Source: Pseudomonadota bacterium
GTDB taxonomy: Bacteria; Pseudomonadota; Gammaproteobacteria; Burkholderiales; Burkholderiaceae_C
Assembly: GCA_023460715.1 (NCBI GenBank)
Contig: JAEWPH010000004.1
Coordinates: forward strand, 1-18,160
Direction of reading: 5' to 3'
DNA length: 18,160 nucleotides
The first letter of the stretch is position 1. Each line of letters opens with the position of its first letter. The translations under genes and the position numbers were made by a program. The notes under the pieces were generated by a model, which was given only the letters and a program-made list of their open reading frames with translations, made no database searches and was not told where the DNA came from. Below, in pieces: positions 6,839 to 14,851 of this stretch.

Positions 6839-7631
6839 CATCCTCGACAAGATCAACGCCGTCAAGCGCGAAGAAGTCGCTGCGGCGCAGAAGAAGATGC
6901 CGTTGGCCGCCATGCGCGCCGATGCCGAGAGCCGCGTGCTCACGCGCGACTTCGAGGGCGCGCTGCGCGCCAAGATCGCCAAGGGCCAGGCGGCCGTGAT
7001 CGCCGAGGTGAAGAAGGCCAGCCCCTCCAAGGGCGTGCTGCGCAGCGACTTCATTCCCGCCGACATCGCGCAGAGCTATGCCGACGGCGACGGCAAGACC
7101 AGCGCGGCCTGCCTGTCGGTGCTGACCGACCGCCAGTTCTTCCAGGGCCAGCCCGACTACCTGAAGCAGGCGCGCGCCAGCTGCCAGCTGCCGGTGCTGC
7201 GCAAGGACTTCATGGTCGATGCGTACCAGATCTACGAGTCGCGCGCGATGGGCGCCGACGCCATCCTGCTCATCGCGGCCAGCCTGGACGATGCGCAGAT
7301 GGCCGACTTCGAGGCCATCGCCCGCAGCCTGGACATGGCCGTGCTGGTCGAGGTGCACGACGGCGCCGAGCTGGACCGCGCGCTCAAGCTCAAGACGCCG
7401 CTGGTGGGCATCAACAACCGCAACCTGCGCACCTTCGAGGTGTCGCTGCAGACGACGCTGGACCTGAGGAAGCACGTGCCCGCCGACCGCCTGCTGGTGG
7501 CCGAATCGGGCATTCTGAAACCCGCCGATGTGAAGACGCTGCGCGACGCCGGCGTGAACGCCTTCCTGGTGGGCGAGGCCTTCATGCGCGCGGAAGACCC
7601 GGGCTTCGCCCTCGCGCAGCTGTTTGGCTGA
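6831..7631 (+). CDS. trpC: Indole-3-glycerol phosphate synthase
   Basis: Closes carboxyphenylamino-deoxyribulose phosphate to indole-3-glycerol phosphate. It is a 266-residue TIM barrel of the monofunctional type, with no TrpF domain fused. Visible family motifs are [16 protein letters not shown] (catalytic lysines), [56 protein letters not shown] and LLVAESGI. I chose ATG 6831 ([16 protein letters not shown]); a GTG at 6789 is in frame but would run deep into the small membrane-protein gene. The start is overlapped by that small gene. Downstream there is only an intergenic repeat before ung; trpF, trpB and trpA are not in the window, which is usual for betaproteobacteria. Confidence 0.97.
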   Translation: MSDILDKINAVKREEVAAAQKKMPLAAMRADAESRVLTRDFEGALRAKIAKGQAAVIAEVKKASPSKGVLRSDFIPADIAQSYADGDGKTSAACLSVLTDRQFFQGQPDYLKQARASCQLPVLRKDFMVDAYQIYESRAMGADAILLIAASLDDAQMADFEAIARSLDMAVLVEVHDGAELDRALKLKTPLVGINNRNLRTFEVSLQTTLDLRKHVPADRLLVAESGILKPADVKTLRDAGVNAFLVGEAFMRAEDPGFALAQLFG

Positions 7632-7643
7632 TGCTATATATTT

Positions 7644-7687
7644 AATAGCTGCTTGCGCTTGATGGATAAGCGCTGGAGGCCGATTTG
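7644..7687 (+). repeat. Intergenic dyad repeat, copy 1
   Basis: A 44-base unit matching 12614-12657 in the opposite orientation at 35 of 44 positions by my hand alignment. Its core is GCGCTT (7655-7660), seven bases, then AAGCGC (7668-7673), which can form a hairpin between trpC and ung. The 3' end (GGAGG at 7675-7679) lies where a ribosome site for ung would be. I recall many similar copies in Comamonadaceae genomes but cannot check that here. Confidence 0.75.
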
Positions 7688-7690
7688 ACC

Positions 7691-8416
7691 ATGAATGACG
7701 CTGCACGCCCCGCCACGCAACTGATGAGCGCCGACCCGGCCGACTGGCCGGTCGCGCCGGGCTGGCAGCCGCTGGTCGATGCCTTCTTCGCCGGCGCCAA
7801 AGGCCAGGGCCTGCTGGCGTTTCTGCAGGCGCGGCTGGAGGCGGGCGCGGTCATCTTCCCGCCCAAGCCGCTGCGCGCGCTGGAGCTCACGCCGCCCGAG
7901 GAAGTGCGCGTGGTCATCCTGGGGCAGGACCCGTACCACGGCCGCGGCCAGGCCGAGGGGCTGGCGTTCTCGGTGGCGCCGGGCGTGCAGCTGCCGCCAT
8001 CGCTGCGCAACATCTTCAAGGAGATGCAGCGCGACCTGGATACGCCATTCCCCACCTTCCCCGAGCCGGGCGGCAGCCTGGTGAAATGGGCGAAGAACGG
8101 TGTGCTGCTGCTCAACACCGGCCTCACCGTGGAAGAGGGCCAGGCGGCCAGCCACGCGGGGAAGGGCTGGGAGCTGCTCACCGACGAGGTGATCCGCCAT
8201 GTGGCCGAGGGCGAGCGGCCCGTGGTGTTCATGCTGTGGGGCTCGCACGCGCAGTCCAAGCGCGTGTTCATCCCTGCCGATCGCGGGCACCTGGTGCTCA
8301 CCTCCAACCACCCCTCGCCGCTGTCCGCGCTGCGTCCGCCGGTGCCCTTCATCGGCAACGGGCACTTCAGCCAGGCGCGGGCCTTCCGGCAGCAGCACGA
8401 AGGCGCAGGACGCTGA
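7691..8416 (+). CDS. ung: Uracil-DNA glycosylase, family 1
   Basis: Removes uracil from DNA to start base-excision repair. The 241-residue product has the family-1 water-activating motif GQDPYH (residues 78-83, catalytic Asp80) and the second motif HPSPLSA (from His207). [25 protein letters not shown] and [13 protein letters not shown] also match Ung proteins. The start is uncertain between ATG 7691 and a TTG at 7685. GGAGG at 7675-7679 lies 11 bases before the ATG and 5 before the TTG, a two-residue difference in product. It follows trpC by about 60 bases on the same strand and may be read through from the trp operon past the repeat hairpin. Confidence 0.96.
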   Translation: MNDAARPATQLMSADPADWPVAPGWQPLVDAFFAGAKGQGLLAFLQARLEAGAVIFPPKPLRALELTPPEEVRVVILGQDPYHGRGQAEGLAFSVAPGVQLPPSLRNIFKEMQRDLDTPFPTFPEPGGSLVKWAKNGVLLLNTGLTVEEGQAASHAGKGWELLTDEVIRHVAEGERPVVFMLWGSHAQSKRVFIPADRGHLVLTSNHPSPLSALRPPVPFIGNGHFSQARAFRQQHEGAGR

Positions 8417-8476
8417 AGCGCCAGCGGCGCCCGCCCGCCGGCCGTGGCGCTGCGCGATCTGCAGTGCGCCGCTGCA

Positions 8477-8547
<71 letters not shown>

Positions 8548-8650
8548 GCTCTACTGGGGAACCACACCGGGCACCGAAACGCCCGCGCACACGCCTTGTC
8601 AGTGAGGCCGTCCGTCCCTCGCCGGCCGCCACGGCGCCCTGCGGCCCCGA

Positions 8651-9568
8651 TCACGCGGGCTGGGCGTGCGGCAGGCGCTGGGTGAGCAGTTGCAGAAAGG
8701 CCTGCGCCGCCACGGGCAGGCTGCGGCCGGTGAGGGTCTGCACCTCGATGTCGCGCAGTTCCATGCCCGGGTCCTTCAAGGGCCGCGCCACCAGCAGGCC
8801 CTCGGCCACCATATAGCGCGCGCTCACCTCGCTGGAGACCGAGACCCCGCCGCCATGCGCGACGAAGTTCAGCAGCGTCTTGGCGTGGTTGGTCTCCAGC
8901 ACGGGCGACAGGTGCAGGCCCTGGCGGCTGCAGGCGATGTCCACCATCTGCCGCACGGCCGTCTCGGGCGGCGGCAGGCCCAGCGCGTACTGGCCCAGGC
9001 GCGCCAGCGTCAGGTGCGGGCTGGCCGCCAGCGGATGGCCTGGCGGCACGATGGCGATCACGGGCGCGCTCTGGCGGTAGGCCACCTGGATGTGCTTTTG
9101 TGGCGCGCGGCTGAAGCACAGTCCGATGTCTGCCGCGCCGGCGCGCACCGCCTCCGACACCTGGGGCGTGGGCAGCGACTGCACGCTGAACTCGATGCCC
9201 GAGTACGCCCGCTGGAACTCCACGCACAGGCGCGGGATGAGTTCGTTGGCAAAGGCGTCGGACGTAGCCAGCCGCACCTGGCCGGCATGCAGGCCCTGCA
9301 GCGCGTTGATCTCGCCCAGCGCCCGCTCGGCATCGAGAAAGGTGCGCCGCGCGTGGGCGGCCAGAATCTCGCCGGACGCCGTCAGCACCATGCCGCGCGG
9401 ATGGCGCTCGAACAGGGGCGTGCCCAGCTGCGACTCCAGCCCGGCAATCTGCCGGCTCAAGGCCGAGGCCGCCACATGCAGGCGTGTGGACGCCTCGGTG
9501 AGCGAACCGCTGCGCGCCACCTCCAGAAAGTAGCGCAGGGCGGTGTCTTGCAGGAATTGAGCGCGCAT
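8651..9568 (-). CDS. LysR-type transcriptional regulator
   Basis: A 305-residue regulator with an N-terminal winged helix-turn-helix at about residues 11-70. It contains FLEVARSGSLTEASTRLHVAASALSRQIAGLE followed by the family-typical LGTPLFERHPRGMVLTASGE. An effector-binding domain of periplasmic-binding-protein type follows, from about 95 to 295. It is transcribed divergently from the Bug solute-binding gene, and the intergenic space holds a matched dyad operator. Control of that gene, and autoregulation, is therefore the simplest reading. The start ATG at 9568 gives the standard N-terminus but has a poor ribosome site. The effector is unknown; a carboxylic acid carried by the neighbouring binding protein is a plausible guess. 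Confidence 0.95.
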   Translation of the reverse strand: MRAQFLQDTALRYFLEVARSGSLTEASTRLHVAASALSRQIAGLESQLGTPLFERHPRGMVLTASGEILAAHARRTFLDAERALGEINALQGLHAGQVRLATSDAFANELIPRLCVEFQRAYSGIEFSVQSLPTPQVSEAVRAGAADIGLCFSRAPQKHIQVAYRQSAPVIAIVPPGHPLAASPHLTLARLGQYALGLPPPETAVRQMVDIACSRQGLHLSPVLETNHAKTLLNFVAHGGGVSVSSEVSARYMVAEGLLVARPLKDPGMELRDIEVQTLTGRSLPVAAQAFLQLLTQRLPHAQPA

Positions 9569-9629
9569 GGTGGAAGAGGGCGGCGAAGGCGTTGCGATTT
9601 GCCGGGAAGCCGGTCGAGTATGCGGCTGC

Positions 9630-9656
9630 TTTGCCGCTACGGCAAACCGGTTTGCC
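9630..9656. promoter_or_regulatory. Probable LysR operator (overlapping dyads)
   Basis: TTTGCCG (9630-9636), three bases, then CGGCAAA (9640-9646) is a perfect dyad with the LysR-box pattern T-N11-A (T9632, A9644). It overlaps a second, perfect 16-base palindrome GGCAAACC/GGTTTGCC (9641-9656). Three TTTGCC half-sites are thus arranged as a recognition plus activation site between the LysR gene and its divergent neighbour. The first dyad centre is about 64 bases before the predicted start of transcription, the usual place for this family. Confidence 0.7.
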
Positions 9657-9666
9657 CATTTGCTGG

Positions 9667-9695
9667 TGGTCAGTGCCCGCCCGGCTTTCTAAGAT
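9667..9695 (+). promoter_or_regulatory. Candidate promoter of the Bug gene
   Basis: A poor -35 (TGGTCA, 9667-9672), a 17-base spacer and a fair -10 (TAAGAT, 9690-9695) lie just downstream of the dyads. A weak -35 is expected for a promoter that needs a LysR activator. Pattern match only. Confidence 0.4.
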
Positions 9696-9783
9696 GGCCG
9701 CCGTTGGACGAAAGAGGCCGCCGGTTTCCGGGGCCTTCTGCGTGCGCCCTGGGCGCTCTTCTTCCTTTCTACCGGAGCTTTTC

Positions 9784-10755
9784 ATGCGTCGTTTTCTTTC
9801 CGTGCTGGCCGTGTGGATGGCCGCCGCCACGGGTGCCCACGCCCAGGCGCCTTCGTGGCCGACCCACCCGGTGCGCGTGGTCGTGCCGTTTCCGGCGAGC
9901 GGCGCGACCGATCTGGTGGCCCGCGTGGTCACGCAGCGCGTGGGCCAGGAGCTGGGCCAGCAGTTCGTCGTGGACAACAAGCCCGGCGCCGGCGGCACCA
10001 TCGGCGCGGCCGAGGCCGCCAAGGCCGCGCCGGACGGCTACACCCTGCTGCTCACCACCAGCAGCACGCACGCCATCTCGCCCCACCTGCTGCCCAAGCT
10101 GGCCTACGACCCGCGCAAGGACTTCACGCCCGTCGCCCACGTGGCCGATGCGCCCAGCGTGCTGCTGGTCACCAACTCGCTGCCCGTCAAGACGGTGGGC
10201 GAGCTGATCGCCTATGCCAAAGCCTACCCCGGCAAGCTCAACTACGCCACCAGCGGCAACGGCACCATCGTGCACCTGAACACGGCCGCCTTCGCCGCGC
10301 AGGCCGGCATCGACATGGCCCATGTGCCCTACAAGGGCACGGCGCTGGCGATTCCCGATCTGGTGACCGGACAGGTGCATGTGCTGTTCGACTCGCTGCC
10401 CACCGGCATGCCGCATGTGAAGAGCGGCCGCCTGCGCGCCCTGGCCGTGACCAGCGCCAAGCGCAGCGCCCTCGCGCCCGACCTGCCCACACTGGCCGAG
10501 TCGGGCCTGCCCGGCTTCTCGTCGGTGACCTGGTTCGGCGTCTACCTGCCTGCCGGTGCGCCGCCCGCGCTGGTGGAGCGCGTGCACAAGGCTTTCACCA
10601 AGGCCGTGCAGTCGCCCGAGGTGGTCGACAGCCTGGCCAAGCTGGGCGTGGAGCCCGCAGCGCCCAGCACGCCGGCGCAGTTCAACGCCATGGTGCAGAC
10701 CGACAGCGCGCGCTGGGCGGGTGTGATCAAGCAGCACAAAATAACCCTAGAGTGA
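9784..10755 (+). CDS. Bug-family tripartite tricarboxylate transporter substrate-binding protein
   Basis: A 323-residue periplasmic solute receptor of the Bug/TctC family, which binds carboxylates and related small molecules. The N-terminus MRRFLSVLAVWMAAATGAHA is a Sec signal peptide, probably cut before QAPSWP. The mature part starts with the family pattern HPVRVVVPFPASGATDLVAR and continues with VVDNKPGAGGTIGAAEAAKAAPDGYTLLL and HVPYKGTALAIPDLVTGQV. No TctA/TctB membrane genes are near, so it is one of the solo receptors common in Burkholderiales. CGGAG precedes the ATG. Regulation by the divergent LysR protein through the 9630-9656 dyads is likely. The ligand cannot be told. Confidence 0.95.
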   Translation: MRRFLSVLAVWMAAATGAHAQAPSWPTHPVRVVVPFPASGATDLVARVVTQRVGQELGQQFVVDNKPGAGGTIGAAEAAKAAPDGYTLLLTTSSTHAISPHLLPKLAYDPRKDFTPVAHVADAPSVLLVTNSLPVKTVGELIAYAKAYPGKLNYATSGNGTIVHLNTAAFAAQAGIDMAHVPYKGTALAIPDLVTGQVHVLFDSLPTGMPHVKSGRLRALAVTSAKRSALAPDLPTLAESGLPGFSSVTWFGVYLPAGAPPALVERVHKAFTKAVQSPEVVDSLAKLGVEPAAPSTPAQFNAMVQTDSARWAGVIKQHKITLE

Positions 10756-10903
10756 CAACCCCCTGAGCGGCTGCGCCGCTTCCCCCTTCTCGCGAATCGC
10801 TACGCGATTCCGGAAGGGGGACGACGCCAGTGGCCGGGCAAAGCCCGTTCCACGGCGTCTGCTGGCATGGCCTGCTCCGCGGCCTTTCGACGGGTGGCCG
10901 TGT
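10756..10903. other. Folded intergenic element between the Bug and GGT genes
   Basis: Three consecutive hairpins can be drawn. AGCGGC/GCCGCT (10766-10771/10775-10780) comes first. A long stem-loop (10782-10820) has outer arms CCCCCTT/AAGGGGG and inner arms GAATCGC/GCGATTC around TAC. A third hairpin (10823-10859) has GACGCC/GGCGTC, GTGG/CCAC and CGGGC/GCCCG around AAA. It starts right after the Bug stop codon and may end that transcript, though no T-run follows. I recall similar blocks elsewhere in Comamonadaceae genomes, but this window has one copy. I see no gene from 10756 to 11003. Confidence 0.55.
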
Positions 10904-11003
10904 GACAGTCGCTTGAGGCTCGTTGCATGGTTTCACTCGGCAGCACGAACCCGTACCACCCGACGCGACGTCGCACCGCTACCCACCTCATAGGAGACAA
11001 CCC

Positions 11004-12611
11004 ATGCAAGACAACGCCAAAACTCTCGACTGGTCCCTTCCCTACGCCTCCAACCGCAGCGCGGTGATGGGGCGCAACGTGGTGTCCGCCTCGCAGCCGC
11101 TGGCGGCGCAGGCGGGGCTGCGGATGCTGCTGGCAGGCGGCAACGCGGTGGATGCTGCGATTGCCGCCGCCATGGCGCTCACCGTGGTCGAGCCCACGGG
11201 CTGCGGCCTGGGCAGCGATGGGTTTGCCATCGTCTGGGATGGCAAGGAGCTGCATGGCCTCAATGCCTCCGGCCGCTCGCCGGCCGCGTGGACGCCGGAG
11301 TACTTCGAGAAGCTCGGCGGCATTCCGGAGATGGGCTGGAACGCCATCACCGTGCCGGGCGCGGTGTCGGCCTGGGTGGCTTTGTCCAAGCGCCTGGGCA
11401 AGCTGCCATTCGCCAAGCTGGCCGAGCCCGCCATCGACTACGCCCGCAACGGCTTCCCCGTGTCGCCCACCATCGCGCGGCTGTGGGCGCTGGGCGCCGC
11501 CAAGCTGGGCCAGCAGCCCGGTTTTGCCGAGTGCTTCATGCCCGATGGCCGGGTGCCGAAGGCGGGCGAGATCTTCCGCAGCGAGGCGCATGCGCGCACG
11601 CTGGAGCTGATCGCCGCCACCGAAGGCGAGGCCTTCTACCGGGGCGAGCTGGCCGAGAAGATGGCCGCGCATTCCCAGGCCCACGGCGGCGCCATGACGG
11701 TCGAGGACCTGGCCGCCCACCAGGCCGACTGGGTGGGCACGGTGAGCCAGCGCTTCGGCGACTCGGTGATCCACGAGATCCCGCCCAACGGCCAGGGCAT
11801 CGCCGCGCTGATGGCGCTGGGCATGCTCGACGCGCACGGCGTGGGCGCCCACGCGCTCGACAGCGTGGAGACCGTGCACGCCAGCGTCGAGGCGATGAAG
11901 CTCGCGTTTGCCGACCTGCACCAGTACAACGCCGACATCGACCACATGGACGTGACCCCTGCGCAGCTGCTGGACCCGGCGTACCTGGCCGAGCGCGCCG
12001 CGCTCATCGACACCGCCCAGGCGGGCGACCCGGCCTACGGCGCCCCGCGCCCGGGCGGCACGGTGTACCTGGCGGCGGCGGACGCGTCCGGGATGATGGT
12101 CTCGTTCATCCAGTCCAACTACATGGGCTTCGGCTCGGGCGTGGTGGTGCCGGGCACGGGCATCAGCCTGCAGAACCGGGGCCACGGCTTCACCACGCAG
12201 GCCGGCCATGCCAACCAGGTGGCGCCGCGCAAGCGCCCCTCGCACACCATCATTCCCGCGTTCGCCATGCATGCCGACGGCACGCCGCAGATGGCTTTCG
12301 GCGTGATGGGCGGCCCCATGCAGAGCCAGGGCCACACGCAGATGGCGCTGCGCGTGCTGCGCTACGGCCAGAACCCCCAGGCCGCGGCGGATGCGCCGCG
12401 CTGGCGCGTGACGGGCGGCAAGGGCGTGGCGGTGGAGCCGGGCTTCGACCCCGCCGTCGTCCAGGCGCTGCGCGCCATGGGCCACGAGGTGACGGTGGAG
12501 GAGGGCAATGGCGTCTTCGCCTTCGGCGGCGCCCAGCTGGTGCTGCGCGACGGCGACCATTACGTGGCCGGCTCGGACCCGCGCAAGGACGGCCACGCCG
12601 TCGCGTTCTAA
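11004..12611 (+). CDS. Gamma-glutamyltransferase-family protein (YwrD-like)
   Basis: A 535-residue N-terminal-nucleophile hydrolase of the gamma-glutamyltranspeptidase family, normally self-cleaved into two subunits. The predicted nucleophile is Thr353 in GGTVYLAAADASG, which would leave a large subunit of 352 residues and a small one of 183. Other family segments are AAQAGLRMLLAGGNAVDAAIA, GCGLGSDGFAIVWD, IPPNGQGIAALMALGML and GPMQSQGHTQMALRVL. The usual TTH at the nucleophile reads TVY, and there is no signal peptide, both unlike the periplasmic glutathione hydrolase of E. coli. The substrate may therefore differ and the enzyme is probably cytoplasmic. TAGGAGA lies six bases before the ATG. 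It sits 248 bases after the Bug gene on the same strand. Confidence 0.93.
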   Translation: MQDNAKTLDWSLPYASNRSAVMGRNVVSASQPLAAQAGLRMLLAGGNAVDAAIAAAMALTVVEPTGCGLGSDGFAIVWDGKELHGLNASGRSPAAWTPEYFEKLGGIPEMGWNAITVPGAVSAWVALSKRLGKLPFAKLAEPAIDYARNGFPVSPTIARLWALGAAKLGQQPGFAECFMPDGRVPKAGEIFRSEAHARTLELIAATEGEAFYRGELAEKMAAHSQAHGGAMTVEDLAAHQADWVGTVSQRFGDSVIHEIPPNGQGIAALMALGMLDAHGVGAHALDSVETVHASVEAMKLAFADLHQYNADIDHMDVTPAQLLDPAYLAERAALIDTAQAGDPAYGAPRPGGTVYLAAADASGMMVSFIQSNYMGFGSGVVVPGTGISLQNRGHGFTTQAGHANQVAPRKRPSHTIIPAFAMHADGTPQMAFGVMGGPMQSQGHTQMALRVLRYGQNPQAAADAPRWRVTGGKGVAVEPGFDPAVVQALRAMGHEVTVEEGNGVFAFGGAQLVLRDGDHYVAGSDPRKDGHAVAF

Positions 12612-12613
12612 AC

Positions 12614-12657
12614 CAAATTGTGCTGCAGCGCTTATCTGATAAGCGCATGCAGCTATT
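12614..12657 (-). repeat. Intergenic dyad repeat, copy 2 (possible two-way terminator)
   Basis: Reverse-oriented copy of the 7644-7687 repeat. It folds into a strong hairpin: GCTGCA (12622-12627) and GCGCTTATC (12628-12636) pair with GATAAGCGC (12638-12646) and TGCAGC (12648-12653), leaving one bulged A at 12647. It fills the gap between the converging GGT and EamA genes, two bases after one stop and 18 from the other. It is A/T-rich at both outer ends, so it may end transcription from both sides. Confidence 0.75.
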
Positions 12658-12674
12658 ATTTTGGTAGTGGGTGG

Positions 12675-13631
12675 CTAGCGCGTCTCGCGCACCGTCAACC
12701 ACGCGCTCAGCGCGCCGCTGGCGGCGATGGCGGCCATGCCCGCCAGGGACCAGCCGTCCGGCATGTGGTCGTACAGCAGCCAGCCGGCCAGCATCGCAAA
12801 GCCGATCTGCGAGTACAGGAACGGCGCGATCGTGGCCGGCGTGGTGCGCGCATACGCCTTCAGCAGAAACATGTGGCCCAGCGCGCTGGTGAGCCCCATC
12901 ACGAACAGGCCGCACCACAGCCACGGGTCGGCGATCTGCGTCCACGCGAACGGGACTCCCAGCGACACCAGCGCCGTCGCCAGCCAGCCCGTGTAGAGCT
13001 GCGTGGTGGCGGGGCTTTCCTTGCCGGCCATCTTGCTGCTGAGGACCTGGTAGCCCGTGCCCGTCACCAGCAGGCACAGCGGCAGCAGCATGGCCCAGGT
13101 GAAGGACTCGCCCCCGGGGCGGATGATGGCCAGCGTGCCCGCCATGCCGGCGGCCACCAGCGCCCAGCGCAGCGCGCTCACGGGCTGGTGCAGCCACAGC
13201 GCGGCCACCAGCGTCACGCACAGCGGCGTGGTCGCCACGATGGCGGTGAACTCGGCCAGCGGCAGGTGCTGGATGCTGAAAAACCCGAACAGGCTGGTGG
13301 CTGCGAACAGCGCGGCGCGCAGCGCCTGGAAGCGCGGCTGCGTGGTGCGCAGGGCGCCCATGCCCTCACGGTGCAGCACGAAGGCGGTGGTCAGCACCGA
13401 CTGGATCAGGTAGCGCCACCACAGTGCCATGAACAGCGGCACCGCCGCGCTGACGAACTTGGTGGCCGTGTCCAGCAGGGCAAAGCAGGCGCACGCCGTC
13501 ACGGTGAGGCCGATGCCGGCCAGCGCGCCCTGGCGCCGGCGCTGGGCCAGTGTGGCGGCGGCGGTGGCTTGCATGGCTGCTGCGGCCGTCGCTGCGTCGT
13601 CGTCGGCGGTGGCGGCGCTGGTCGTGGTCAT
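12675..13631 (-). CDS. EamA-family (DMT) permease
   Basis: A 318-residue inner-membrane protein of the drug/metabolite transporter superfamily, with about ten hydrophobic segments in two EamA repeats. The first repeat begins LAGIGLTVTACACFALLDTATKF and the second about FTWAMLLPLCLLVTGTGYQV. SALRWALVAAGMAGTLAIIRPG and IAPFLYSQIGFAMLAGWLLYDHMPDGWSLAGMAAI are typical. The first 30 residues are Ala/Thr-rich and unlikely to be conserved. Met20 is an alternative start, and no clear ribosome site favours either. The gene begins 17 bases after the queA stop on the same strand, so the two are probably co-transcribed. Substrate and direction are unknown. Confidence 0.92.
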   Translation of the reverse strand: MTTTSAATADDDAATAAAAMQATAAATLAQRRRQGALAGIGLTVTACACFALLDTATKFVSAAVPLFMALWWRYLIQSVLTTAFVLHREGMGALRTTQPRFQALRAALFAATSLFGFFSIQHLPLAEFTAIVATTPLCVTLVAALWLHQPVSALRWALVAAGMAGTLAIIRPGGESFTWAMLLPLCLLVTGTGYQVLSSKMAGKESPATTQLYTGWLATALVSLGVPFAWTQIADPWLWCGLFVMGLTSALGHMFLLKAYARTTPATIAPFLYSQIGFAMLAGWLLYDHMPDGWSLAGMAAIAASGALSAWLTVRETR

Positions 13632-13648
13632 GCGTGCGCAGGGGCCGC

Positions 13649-14746
13649 TCAGCCGCGCCGTTCCAGCAGCATCGCGTCGCCGTAGCTGAAGAAGCGGTAG
13701 CCCTGGCGGATGGCGTGGCGGTACAGGCCCATGACGTGCTCGTAGCCCGAGAGGGCGCTCACCAGCATCATCAGCGTGCTCTTGGGCAGGTGGAAGTTAG
13801 TGAGCAGCAGGTCCACCACCTGGAAGGCAAAGCCCGGGGTGATGAAGATGCTGGTGTCGCCCGTGGCCTGGCCGCTCTGCGCCCACGACTCCAGCGTGCG
13901 CACGGTGGTGGTGCCCACGGCGATCACGCGGCCGCCACGCTGGCGGCAGCGCTCCAGCGCGGCCAGCGTGGGCAGGGGCACCTCGTACCACTCGCTGTGC
14001 ATGCGGTGCTCGGCCAGGTTCTCGGTCTTCACCGGCTGGAAGGTGCCGGCGCCCACATGCAGCGTGACGCTGGCGCGCTCGATGCCGCGCTCGGCCAGGC
14101 GGGCCAGCACGCCTTCGTCGAAGTGCAGGGCGGCCGTGGGCGCGGCCACGGCGCCGGGCGCGCGGGCGAACACGGTCTGGTAGCGCTGCGCGTCCTCGGC
14201 GGCGTCGGGATCGTCGCCGGCCTGCTGCTGGCGTTCGATGTAGGGCGGCAGCGGCATGTGGCCGTGGCGCTCCATCAGGTCATGGGGGCTGGCGCTGTCG
14301 GCGCTGGCCAGGGCGAAGCGGAACAGCGGGCCGTCCGCATCGGGCCAGCGCGACAGCAGCGTGGCGTCGAAGCCGCCGGCGTGTGCGCCGCCGGCCATGT
14401 GCAGCACGCCACCCAGCTGGGGCTTCTTGCTGACCTTCATATGCGCGACGACCTCGTTGCCGGTGCCGCCGACCAGCACACGCTCGATCAGCAGTTCCAC
14501 CTTGCCGCCGCTCGACTTCTCACCGAACACCCGGGCCTTGACCACGCGCGTGTCGTTGAAGACCAGCAGGTCGCCCGGCTGCAGCAGGTCGGGCAGCTCG
14601 CGGAAGATGCGGTCCACCGGATCGGCGGCGCGGCCGTCGAGCAGGCGCGAGGCGCTGCGTTCGGCGGCGGGGTGTTGGGCGATCAGCTGCGGAGGCAGCT
14701 CGAAATCGAAGTCGCTGAGCGTGAAGGTGCGGGCAGGGGTCGACAT
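13649..14746 (-). CDS. queA: S-adenosylmethionine:tRNA ribosyltransferase-isomerase
   Basis: Moves the ribosyl part of S-adenosylmethionine to 7-aminomethyl-7-deazaguanine in tRNA, forming epoxyqueuosine at the wobble position of GUN anticodons. The 365-residue product matches the family. It begins [20 protein letters not shown] and has [71 protein letters not shown], and [31 protein letters not shown] near the C-terminus. It is slightly longer than the E. coli enzyme. No Shine-Dalgarno sequence lies before the ATG; instead a hairpin (14754-14768) ends seven bases upstream. It is followed at once by the EamA permease gene. Confidence 0.97.
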   Translation of the reverse strand: MSTPARTFTLSDFDFELPPQLIAQHPAAERSASRLLDGRAADPVDRIFRELPDLLQPGDLLVFNDTRVVKARVFGEKSSGGKVELLIERVLVGGTGNEVVAHMKVSKKPQLGGVLHMAGGAHAGGFDATLLSRWPDADGPLFRFALASADSASPHDLMERHGHMPLPPYIERQQQAGDDPDAAEDAQRYQTVFARAPGAVAAPTAALHFDEGVLARLAERGIERASVTLHVGAGTFQPVKTENLAEHRMHSEWYEVPLPTLAALERCRQRGGRVIAVGTTTVRTLESWAQSGQATGDTSIFITPGFAFQVVDLLLTNFHLPKSTLMMLVSALSGYEHVMGLYRHAIRQGYRFFSYGDAMLLERRG

Positions 14747-14753
14747 GTCTTGA

Positions 14754-14768
14754 GGGCCTGACAGGCCC
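14754..14768 (-). promoter_or_regulatory. Hairpin directly before queA
   Basis: On the minus strand GGGCCT, loop GTC, AGGCCC forms a six-base-pair (or seven with a one-base loop) hairpin that ends seven bases before the queA ATG. It covers the place where a ribosome site would be. It could hinder or guide translation; no purine-rich Shine-Dalgarno sequence is exposed beside it. Confidence 0.4.
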
Positions 14769-14775
14769 GTGCCAA

Positions 14776-14809
14776 GGAGAAAACGGAAACGGCGCCTGCA
14801 GGGCGCCGT
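14776..14809 (-). terminator. Intrinsic terminator of the Bug gene at 14852
   Basis: On the minus strand ACGGCGCC, loop CTGCA, GGCGCCGT makes a perfect eight-base-pair GC-rich stem (14809-14789), followed by TTCCGTTTTCTCC (14788-14776). This is a standard Rho-independent arrangement with a slightly interrupted T-tract. It stands about 43 bases after the stop of the upstream Bug gene and separates it from queA. Confidence 0.75.
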
Positions 14810-14851
14810 CGGATGCCGGATTGTCCCACGCCCGTGCGCGGGCCGCCGCCG

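Noticed and set aside
6831..7631. trpC start at the GTG at 6789
   Set aside because: It would add 14 residues not typical of the family and run through most of the small membrane gene; ATG 6831 gives the standard N-terminus.
10800..12596. Long minus-strand open frame opposite the GGT gene
   Set aside because: Low-complexity His/Gly/Ala translation without family features; the plus-strand gene is clear.
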